A stretch of 8,781 bases of DNA from Dehalococcoidia bacterium (GTDB lineage: Bacteria > Chloroflexota > Dehalococcoidia > UBA3495), in NCBI GenBank assembly GCA_028822675.1, contig JAPKDE010000100.1:1-8781 (forward strand), given 5' to 3'. Numbering within the stretch: position 1 is the first letter of the stretch; the number at the start of each line of letters is the position of its first letter. Shown here piece after piece: positions 1 through 5,220 of the stretch. The notes beneath the pieces are model-generated. The model worked only from the letters and a program-made list of their open reading frames with translations. It ran no database searches and was not told the origin of the DNA. A program made the position numbers and the translations under genes.

Positions 1-82
1 GTATGATTGGTAAGTGCCTTTTCTCGGGGCGACCTGATGATGGCATTTTAATCAGAAACAATACATTCCTGTCCACTGGACA

Positions 83-89
83 GAGGGAG
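83..89 (+). promoter_or_regulatory. Ribosome binding site of the 41-residue gene
   Basis: GAGGGAG lies 9 nt before the ATG at 99. It decides the start: the frame is open back to an ATG at position 3, but that codon has almost no upstream sequence in the window, so no ribosome binding site can be judged there. The site directly abuts a perfect 6-bp inverted repeat (CTGTCC-ACT-GGACAG, 69-83), which could fold next to it. Confidence 0.6.
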
Positions 90-98
90 CAGCAAATC

Positions 99-224
99 AT
101 GGTCAAGTCAAAGCCCAAGCGAGAAAAAACCGAAGAGACAACTGAGCAGTTTGTTGCCCGCATCAATGCCGAAGCGCGCAAACGCAACGGCCTAAAACAG
201 AACCTGAAAGGCGCACGACGCTAA
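99..224 (+). CDS. Small basic protein of unknown function (41 aa)
   Basis: I do not recognise this protein. The ATG at 99 has a good Shine-Dalgarno (GAGGGAG, 9 nt spacing) and the frame ends in TAA, 53 bp before a strong intrinsic terminator, so it looks like a real small gene at the end of a transcript. The product is hydrophilic and strongly basic, rich in Lys and Arg at both ends (KSKPKREK near the start, KGARR at the end), with a Glu/Thr-rich stretch around residues 9-18. It has no Cys, no hydrophobic segment and no signal peptide. Such composition fits a nucleic-acid or ribosome-associated protein, but that is a guess. The frame continues upstream to an ATG at position 3 (73 aa), and the reading frame may have a longer form. 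Homologues were not checked. Confidence 0.55.
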   Translation: MVKSKPKREKTEETTEQFVARINAEARKRNGLKQNLKGARR

Positions 225-277
225 TAGCGTTTAGCCATTAGCTTACAGCCGTCAGTGGCTGAAAATTGGTTTTAATT

Positions 278-309
278 AAACCCCTTGCCTGTTGGGCAAG
301 GGGTTTTTT
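278..309 (+). terminator. Intrinsic terminator after the small basic gene
   Basis: AAACCCCTTGCC (278-289) pairs perfectly with GGCAAGGGGTTT (295-306) around a 5-nt loop, and the T run extends to 309. This is a strong rho-independent terminator for + strand transcripts. It lies 20 bp beyond the stop of the opposite-strand GlcG-like gene. On that strand the hairpin is followed by TTTAATTAAA, so it may also end that transcript, less efficiently. Confidence 0.9.
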
Positions 310-328
310 ATTCTCTAACCACTGGTGG

Positions 329-718
329 CTAAAGGGCAGCCAAGCCCACTTTGGCGCAGTCTTCATCCTGCTGAGCAGTTCCGCCGCTGCCGCCAATGGC
401 CCCAACCACTTCTCCATCCTTGATGACTAGCACAGCACCCTGGGCCGGTATCACTTTGCCGCCCTGGGTTGCCATGATCGCCTGGATCACCGGCGAGTCT
501 GCGGGTATCGCGCTGCTGTCTCGGCCAAACCCCACAGCGCCAAATGCCTTACCCTGGGCGGCAACGGCGCTGATGAATATCGCCCCTTCCATGCGGTTGA
601 AGGCCAGTAGATGCCCACCGGCATCGCAGACCGACACACTTAGCTTGATATTAATTCGTTCGGCCTCGGCTATGGCAGCCTGGACCATTTTGTTCGCTTC
701 GCCCAATGTCAGACCCAT
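329..718 (-). CDS. GlcG/HbpS-family protein (haem-degrading domain, DUF336)
   Basis: This 129-residue protein is a single GlcG/HbpS (DUF336, 'Haem_degrading') domain, the usual length for the family. Visible signatures are VCDAGGHLLAFNRMEGA (residues 30-46), a Lys/Ala segment around 51-60, and the C-terminal run DGEVVGAIGGSGG (101-113) followed by QQDEDCAKVG (116-125). Members include GlcG of glycolate loci and HbpS, a haem-binding sensor accessory protein. Many others have no known role and often sit beside oxidoreductases. No signal peptide is visible, so the protein is probably cytoplasmic. The ATG at 718 is supported by AGGAGG with 8-nt spacing. It is divergent from the luciferase-like monooxygenase gene, which may indicate a shared substrate or shared control (inference). 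Haem binding here is not established. Confidence 0.9.
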   Translation of the reverse strand: MGLTLGEANKMVQAAIAEAERINIKLSVSVCDAGGHLLAFNRMEGAIFISAVAAQGKAFGAVGFGRDSSAIPADSPVIQAIMATQGGKVIPAQGAVLVIKDGEVVGAIGGSGGTAQQDEDCAKVGLAAL

Positions 719-773
719 GTTCTACCCCTCCTAATCGATTACTCGTGGTGTAAATAATTGTTTTGCGGGCCAC

Positions 774-803
774 ATTATCACTCTTGACGCCCATGCTCTA
801 CAA
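774..803 (-). promoter_or_regulatory. Putative sigma70 promoter of the GlcG/HbpS gene
   Basis: On the - strand TTGTAG (798-803) is followed after 18 bp by GATAAT (774-779). Transcription would start near 767, giving a leader of about 50 nt before the ATG at 718. This is consensus matching only. Confidence 0.45.
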
Positions 804-822
804 CACTACTTAGAATATATAG

Positions 823-851
823 TTGCCACTAGAATTCTCATTGACTATAAT
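823..851 (+). promoter_or_regulatory. Sigma70-type promoter of the luciferase-like monooxygenase
   Basis: TTGCCA (823-828), a 17-bp spacer and a perfect TATAAT (846-851). The predicted start is near 858, leaving a leader of about 135 nt before the ATG at 993. An 8-bp direct repeat CCCGGTGC (853-860 and 883-890) begins at the transcription start. Confidence 0.65.
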
Positions 852-992
852 CCCCGGTGCAACGGACGCTAAATCAGGCTCTCCCGGTGCCGCATTAGCC
901 TCTTAAACAGTTCACAGAAACGAATCCCGGCTTCCAGCGACCGCCATCCTTACGCGCGGTGATTCAGAAACCGGCAGCACAAGGAGTAACAA

Positions 993-2192
993 ATGGTTGA
1001 CCAGTTGAAACGTCCCACAGAGCACTCTGAGATTTATTGGTTCTCTGAACAGCCCTACGGACACGTCACGGAAGATGACCTCAAGAAGTACGACTCTGGC
1101 CGTCTGGGTTTTCCCAACAGCTATTTTGACCCAGAAAAGGCGTCAATCCTCTACAACCAATACCACGAGCAATACCAACTGGCCGACGAAGTAGGCTTTG
1201 ACGGCATCATGAGCAACGAGCACCACGCCTCTTATTGGTGTATGAAGCCGGCCGTCAACCTGGATGCCGCCGTTATCTCAAAACTAACCAAGCGAGTTAA
1301 GATTGCCATTCTGGGCAACGTGATCTCGGTTGGCGACCCCATTCGCATGGCTGAAGAGATTGCCATGTTGGACTGCTATTCCGGAGGCCGGATCATCTCT
1401 GGTTTCGTCCGTGGCACCGCCGTGGAGACCTTGCTGTCCGGGCAAGACCCCACTGAAAACTTTGCCCGGTTCCAAGAGGCCCACGACCTGATTATCAGAT
1501 GCTGGACCGATGACGGTCCCTTCCGTCATGAAGGCCAATACTATAAATACCGGGTGGTGAACCCCTGGGTTAAGCCCATGCAAAACCCCCGCCCAGACAT
1601 TTGGTTCCCCGGCACCGGCAGCCCTGAGAGTGTGGTGTGGGCGGCCCAACACGGCCATCCTTACATGAACCTGGGTGCCTTGGTGGACACCACCGAATGG
1701 CTGAAGCAGATCTACATCGACACCGCCAAGGAGGCCGGTTACAAAGCCGGTCCCGAACACTTTGGTTACCTGCTCCGTTGCGTCGTGGCTGACACTGATG
1801 AAAAGGCGATTGAGATTGGCCGCGAGTTCATGTGGACCGCCGACCACCGCCAGAAGGGTCCCAGAGAGCACAATGATCCTCCCGGTTACCAAACCCGCCG
1901 CGCAGTGGAAGTGAAGCGCGCGCGGCCAGCCCTGGGCACCGGTGCCTCCGAGTTCGGAAACCCGACCACCTATGAAGAACTGCAAGCGGTCAACAACATA
2001 ATCGTGGGCAGCCCGGAGACCGTGACCAGGAAGTTCAAAGAGATCATCGAGCGTTTGAGCCCTGGCTACATTCATATCTACGGCAACGAGGGTGCCATGA
2101 AGCACGAGGACACGATGCGTTCCATCGAGCTCTTGGGCAAAGAGGTCATCCCCGCACTGCACGAGATCAAGCTCCGTCCCTACGACGATTAG
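993..2192 (+). CDS. Luciferase-like flavin-dependent monooxygenase (LLM family)
   Basis: This 399-residue protein belongs to the bacterial luciferase-like TIM-barrel monooxygenases (PF00296), which oxidise a substrate with O2 and FMNH2 (or F420H2 in some members). Family marks are the LADEVGFDGIMSNEHH block (63-78; the His pair lies at the active-site strand), RMAEEIAMLDCYSGGRIISG (118-137), PDIWFPGTGSPES (201-213, flavin phosphate region) and a late VGSPETVTRKF (338-348). It is longer than many LLM proteins, with an extra hydrophilic, Arg-rich segment around 283-315. The start has AAGGAG 6 nt upstream. It has its own promoter and ends at a strong terminator, so it is monocistronic here. No flavin reductase is encoded in the window. 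The substrate cannot be told from sequence. It is convergent with the acyl-CoA oxidation cluster, which hints at a catabolic role (inference). Confidence 0.93.
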   Translation: MVDQLKRPTEHSEIYWFSEQPYGHVTEDDLKKYDSGRLGFPNSYFDPEKASILYNQYHEQYQLADEVGFDGIMSNEHHASYWCMKPAVNLDAAVISKLTKRVKIAILGNVISVGDPIRMAEEIAMLDCYSGGRIISGFVRGTAVETLLSGQDPTENFARFQEAHDLIIRCWTDDGPFRHEGQYYKYRVVNPWVKPMQNPRPDIWFPGTGSPESVVWAAQHGHPYMNLGALVDTTEWLKQIYIDTAKEAGYKAGPEHFGYLLRCVVADTDEKAIEIGREFMWTADHRQKGPREHNDPPGYQTRRAVEVKRARPALGTGASEFGNPTTYEELQAVNNIIVGSPETVTRKFKEIIERLSPGYIHIYGNEGAMKHEDTMRSIELLGKEVIPALHEIKLRPYDD

Positions 2193-2208
2193 CACTCAAC
2201 ATAGCAAT

Positions 2209-2244
2209 AAAAAAGGCCCCCTTCTTCCGAAGGGGGCCTTTTTT
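2209..2244. terminator. Bidirectional intrinsic terminator between convergent genes
   Basis: A perfect 16-bp inverted repeat (AAAAAAGGCCCCCTTC, 2209-2224, with its complement at 2229-2244) around a TTCC loop. The A run on one arm and T run on the other make it functional in both directions. It lies 16 bp after the monooxygenase stop and 38 bp beyond the stop of the opposing YHS gene, so it isolates the two transcripts. Confidence 0.95.
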
Positions 2245-2282
2245 ATTTAGGTATTATTTGTCTAACTGCCGGGGCTTAAAGA

Positions 2283-2480
2283 CTAGGCCAAGTAGGTCTC
2301 CGGGCTGGCGAGGAACTTGCCTCGGCAATCCAGTCCGCAGAAATACAGCCATTGGCCGTCGTGAAAAATCCGTGTTCCCTGGGTTGGGTCAACTTCTGAA
2401 GCCCCAAAAGAGGTCTGTGAAGACTGGGCTCGCGCTTGGTCTTCGTCAATCTCTTTGCCGCATACCAAATCTTTGGCCAT
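2283..2480 (-). CDS. Small standalone YHS-domain protein
   Basis: A 65-residue protein made of one YHS domain (PF04945), a short Cys-containing fold found in metal-handling proteins and at the ends of copper ATPases. The N-terminal signature is KDLVCGKEID (3-12, Cys7), and the C-terminal one is WLYFCGLDCRGKF (44-56, Cys48 and Cys52), followed by SPETYL (59-64). The three cysteines could bind a metal. The stretch between the halves (17-38) is polar and longer than in minimal YHS domains. GGAGAG 6 nt before the ATG supports the start. It follows the small ACAD gene by 85 bp on the same strand and is the last gene before the bidirectional terminator. No convincing promoter of its own was seen, so it is probably co-transcribed. 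Its role there is unknown. Confidence 0.88.
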   Translation of the reverse strand: MAKDLVCGKEIDEDQARAQSSQTSFGASEVDPTQGTRIFHDGQWLYFCGLDCRGKFLASPETYLA

Positions 2481-2565
2481 TGGTTACTCTCCGTAATCGA
2501 TGCGGCCGCTAGTACTGGCCGCTCGTGTTATTTAATCTAAATTTCTGTGGGGTGCATCCGACCAG

Positions 2566-3741
2566 TTAGCCAGCGGTGGGCAAAGGCATACCCAGTCTGA
2601 CCCTTCCGGGTACGTCCAAGAGGGCTGAAGCTATCTTGGCTCGGTGGTCGTAAGTGGTACCCATGCGCAGGGACCAAGCCGTTACCCGGCGGAACCACAG
2701 GTGCAGATCAAATTCCATCATGAAGCCGATGCCACCGTGAATCACCTGGCTGGTGCGGACCACAGACTCGCACTTCTCGTTGCAGAAAGCCTTGGCTTGG
2801 GAAACTTCAACCGAAGCCGGAAGGCCCTGATCCATCTTCCAAAGTGCCTCAAAGGTTAGCATCTCGCCGCCGTCAACGTGCAGCAGCATGTCGGCCAGCA
2901 TGTGCTGAACCGACTGGAACGAGCCGATGGGCCGGCCAAACGCCACCCGGTTCTTGGCGTACTCAATGGCCATTTCAGAGTCTTTCCGAGCCGCTCCAAC
3001 CATCTGACAACAGAGCAACGCGGTGCCCCGGTCGAGCATGGCCTCAATGATGGGCCATCCCTGGTCAACTTCTCCCACCAACGCTGCACTTTCAACGAGG
3101 TGATCTTTGAAGTCCACCCGACTCTGCTTATCTTTGGCCAAAGTGACCAATGCTGTCTGGTTAACTCCGGTACCATTGGGATCAACCAAGAACAGGGAGA
3201 TTCCCTGATTGGTGTCTGACGCCGGTGACGTGCGACAGGCAACCAAACAACGCTCGGCCACGATAAAGTTGTCGACGAACATCTTGGTGCCGTTCAAAAT
3301 CCAGCCGTCGCCGTCAGCCTTGGCCTCAAGGTTCATGGCCTCTGGTATCAGACGAGCGTCGCGTTCGTGAACGGCCCAAGTCAGTACCATTTTGCCGTCG
3401 GCGACTGCGGGCAGGATGTCTTGTTTCTGCTGGTCGGAGCCATCACTCTCGATGGTGAGGGCTGCCACCATGGTGCTATGCATTGGCACGGGTGCCATCA
3501 CTCGGCCCATTTCTTCAATGATTAGGCCCAGGTATACCAATGGCAGTCCCTGGCCGCCGTATTGCTCCGGTAGAGACATCCCCAGCCATCCCAGGTCTGC
3601 CATCTGCTTCCAGAGGGCTGGAGGGTAGCCGAGGCCGTCAAGTTCCATCTCACGAACGAGGGCCGTCGAGACTTCTGCTTCCAGAAACTCACGGGCCACG
3701 TTCTTGAGCATTAGCTCTTCTTCTGTGGGTAATATATCCAT
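2566..3741 (-). CDS. Acyl-CoA dehydrogenase, small (PimD/FadE-like) type
   Basis: A 391-residue acyl-CoA dehydrogenase family protein. It has the N-terminal helical domain (LGWLGMSLPEQYGGQG, 50-65), the middle beta-domain (DGWILNGTKMFVDN, 145-158) and the C-terminal helical domain (NRVAFGRPIGSFQSVQH, 264-280; HGGIGFMMEFDLHLWFRR, 335-352). ACADs oxidise acyl-CoA to trans-2-enoyl-CoA and pass electrons to ETF. The HGGIGF...HLW pattern is typical of the smaller partner in heteromeric ACADs such as PimD or the mycobacterial paired FadE proteins. The usual catalytic Glu is missing: the MCAD position aligns with Met360 (LRMGTT), and the isovaleryl-CoA dehydrogenase helix-G position with Gly239. It may therefore be the structural or FAD-sharing subunit of a pair with the upstream ACAD, whose gene ends 108 bp away. 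The ATG has AAGGA with 7-nt spacing. The substrate is unknown. Confidence 0.92.
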   Translation of the reverse strand: MDILPTEEELMLKNVAREFLEAEVSTALVREMELDGLGYPPALWKQMADLGWLGMSLPEQYGGQGLPLVYLGLIIEEMGRVMAPVPMHSTMVAALTIESDGSDQQKQDILPAVADGKMVLTWAVHERDARLIPEAMNLEAKADGDGWILNGTKMFVDNFIVAERCLVACRTSPASDTNQGISLFLVDPNGTGVNQTALVTLAKDKQSRVDFKDHLVESAALVGEVDQGWPIIEAMLDRGTALLCCQMVGAARKDSEMAIEYAKNRVAFGRPIGSFQSVQHMLADMLLHVDGGEMLTFEALWKMDQGLPASVEVSQAKAFCNEKCESVVRTSQVIHGGIGFMMEFDLHLWFRRVTAWSLRMGTTYDHRAKIASALLDVPGRVRLGMPLPTAG

Positions 3742-3849
3742 GGTTTTCCTTGTTTATCTGTGCCATGCCAATCTGACATGAAGCTCAAAGTTTTTGTGTA
3801 AGTCTAATTTGGTTCCGAGCGCAGCGTAGAAACGCGGCTGTGCCGCCGG

Positions 3850-5052
3850 CTAGCCTCGGGGCATGCCTAGGCCTCGGCGGGCCATCTGGTCGCGCATAAT
3901 CTGCACGCTGCCATGGTTGATACCCGACTGGAAAGAACCCATCAGGTTATGAGCAAAGAGACCGTCTTCAATGTTCTCGTCAGAGTTGCTCAACAGTTGA
4001 GCGTACGGCCCCAGCATCTGGGAGATCGCCTCAGTAGTCTTTACGCCGTGCTCGGGAGCCCAGACCTTTTCGGCCGAGCCCTCGTAGGTGAAGTTGCCGT
4101 CACGATTGACCAGCGACATGCTGCGCATGGTCATCAGGCGACAGACCTGGGCCTCAGTCCACAACTCGGCAAGCTTGTCGCGCACTGCCGGGTTTTCGGC
4201 CGGAGAATATCCGTTGAAGTCGTTTTCTTTGACCCAGTTGACGATATCTTCGTCGCGGCGAACCGAGATTAAGTACCGACTGGCACCAACTCGGTCCAAG
4301 TTCAGGCCCATGGCGCCCACGTACCAGCCACCATTTTCTTCACCCAGCATGGATGATGCCGGGATTCGAACATTCTCGAAGAACGTCTCATTGGTGCGGG
4401 GCATTCCATAGGTGGTGCCGGGAGGGGCGGGGGGATCACTCTGGATGGTCCAGAGCGGGCGAACGGTGATCCCTGGAGTGTCCATGGGAACCAGGAAGAT
4501 TGAAATTCCGCGGTGCCTGGGCGCGTCCGGGTCAGTACGACACATCATGTAGATGTGGGATGCGTAATGGGCCGCAGATGTATACATTTTCTGACCGTTA
4601 ATGACAAAGTCATCTCCATCACGGACGGCCCGGCATTGCAGTCCGGCCAAGTCAGCGCCGGCCTGAGGCTCCGTGAATCCCAGGGCGAAGATAATCTCGC
4701 CGCGGATCATTCCGGGGATGAAATACTCTTTCTGCTCTTCGGTGCCGGCGGCTAAGATGGCCGGCGCTCCGCTGCCGGCGCCGCCCACAGCGATGCCCCG
4801 GCGCATGAACTCTTCTTCTACAATATATTGGTCAATACGACTGCCGCTCTGGCCGCCGTATTCTTTGGGCCAGCTAATGCCGATCCAGCCCTTATCCGCG
4901 ACTTTTTTAACCAGTTCGCGGTACTGAGGGCCACGGCCCCCTTCTTCTCCACCTTCCATCTCGTCGAGCAGGCTCTGATTGACGTTCTCGTCGATGAAGG
5001 TCCCTATCTGTTGACGAAGGTCTTGTTGATCAGATGTGTAACCAAAATCCAT
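3850..5052 (-). CDS. Acyl-CoA dehydrogenase, large (PimC/FadE-like) type
   Basis: An acyl-CoA dehydrogenase of 400 residues. I start it at the ATG at 5052, preceded by GGAGAG with 7-nt spacing; an in-frame TTG 15 nt earlier overlaps that site and has none of its own. Visible parts are GWIGISWPKEYGGQSG (55-70), the FAD-binding FALGFTEPQAGADLAGL (122-138), FVINGQKMYTSAAHYA (149-164), RGISIFLVPMDTPGITVRP (181-199) and the C-terminal MRDQMARRGLGMPRG. This layout matches the large subunit of heteromeric ACADs (PimC, FadE26-like), which act on bulky or dicarboxylic acyl-CoAs. The helix-G position, where such enzymes carry Glu, holds Asp253 (GLNLDR), and the MCAD-type Glu site holds His380 (INHGSVQI). 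A Pro-rich insert (about 205-220) lies before the ENVRIP strand. It probably partners with the downstream small ACAD and gives electrons to the adjacent ETF. Confidence 0.92.
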   Translation of the reverse strand: MDFGYTSDQQDLRQQIGTFIDENVNQSLLDEMEGGEEGGRGPQYRELVKKVADKGWIGISWPKEYGGQSGSRIDQYIVEEEFMRRGIAVGGAGSGAPAILAAGTEEQKEYFIPGMIRGEIIFALGFTEPQAGADLAGLQCRAVRDGDDFVINGQKMYTSAAHYASHIYMMCRTDPDAPRHRGISIFLVPMDTPGITVRPLWTIQSDPPAPPGTTYGMPRTNETFFENVRIPASSMLGEENGGWYVGAMGLNLDRVGASRYLISVRRDEDIVNWVKENDFNGYSPAENPAVRDKLAELWTEAQVCRLMTMRSMSLVNRDGNFTYEGSAEKVWAPEHGVKTTEAISQMLGPYAQLLSNSDENIEDGLFAHNLMGSFQSGINHGSVQIMRDQMARRGLGMPRG

Positions 5053-5059
5053 TTTATGA

Positions 5060-5065
5060 CTCTCC
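5060..5065 (-). promoter_or_regulatory. Ribosome binding site fixing the start of the large ACAD
   Basis: GGAGAG on the - strand lies 7 nt before the ATG at 5052. It overlaps the alternative in-frame TTG (5065-5067), which argues against that TTG as the true start. The same GGAGAG motif precedes the YHS gene. Confidence 0.7.
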
Positions 5066-5075
5066 AATTATGCGT

Positions 5076-5107
5076 AAAAACTGGGCCTGGCAAACCGGCA
5101 AAGGCCC
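5076..5107 (-). terminator. Terminator-like hairpin in the leader of the ACAD pair (possible attenuator)
   Basis: Read on the - strand, GGGCCT (5107-5102) and AGGCCC (5088-5083) form a 6-bp GC-rich stem with a 13-nt loop, followed after two bases by TTTTT (5080-5076). It sits 113 bp beyond the ETF stop and only 23 nt before the ACAD start codon. It may end the ETF transcript or act as an attenuator of the ACAD genes. The large loop makes it weaker than the other terminators here. Confidence 0.45.
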
Positions 5108-5126
5108 CTCAGATTCACGCCCTGCC

Positions 5127-5155
5127 ATTTTCCTGTGCTGCGGAATCTGTGTCAA
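5127..5155 (-). promoter_or_regulatory. Putative promoter of the ACAD pair
   Basis: On the - strand a perfect TTGACA (5150-5155) is followed after 17 bp by GAAAAT (5127-5132), a 4/6 match to the -10 box. Transcription would start near 5120, just upstream of the terminator-like hairpin. The -35 box abuts an imperfect palindrome at 5156-5173. Confidence 0.5.
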
Positions 5156-5173
5156 GTGAATCCACGGAATCAC
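5156..5173. promoter_or_regulatory. Imperfect palindrome, candidate operator
   Basis: GTGAATCC-AC-GGAATCAC: two 8-bp arms with 7 of 8 positions complementary, immediately upstream of the TTGACA box. Related GATTC-containing words recur at 5111-5119 and 5141-5147. Size and position suit a dimeric repressor or activator such as a TetR- or GntR-type regulator. No regulator gene is in the window. Confidence 0.35.
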
Positions 5174-5220
5174 AGCCCGGACTTTGTCCGTCGTATTATC
5201 TAATTTGCCTGGTTTTTTAA

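Noticed and set aside
1284..2195. Long open frame (303 codons) on the - strand opposite the luciferase-like gene
   Set aside because: It lies wholly within a strongly supported gene, shows no recognisable domain and has odd His/Val/Gly-rich composition typical of an antisense shadow.
2503..2523. NotI-like GCGGCCGC followed by TAGTACT and a second GGCCGCT, resembling a cloning-vector scar
   Set aside because: It is only partly similar to standard assembly suffixes, the flanks read as natural genes on both sides, and no other vector sequence is present. I treat it as chance GC-rich spacer.
3834..3846. GCGGC-TGT-GCCGC hairpin just after the large ACAD stop
   Set aside because: The stem is only 5 bp with a 3-nt loop and no proper T run on the - strand, so it is not a convincing terminator between the two ACAD genes.
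5065..5067. TTG as the start of the large ACAD
   Set aside because: It overlaps the GGAGAG ribosome binding site that serves the ATG at 5052, and the family N-terminus (MDFGYTSDQQ) begins at that ATG.
5178..5192. CGGAC-TTT-GTCCG palindrome after the ETF stop
   Set aside because: It is a short stem with no T run in either direction. It could be part of the same control region but cannot be supported as a separate element.
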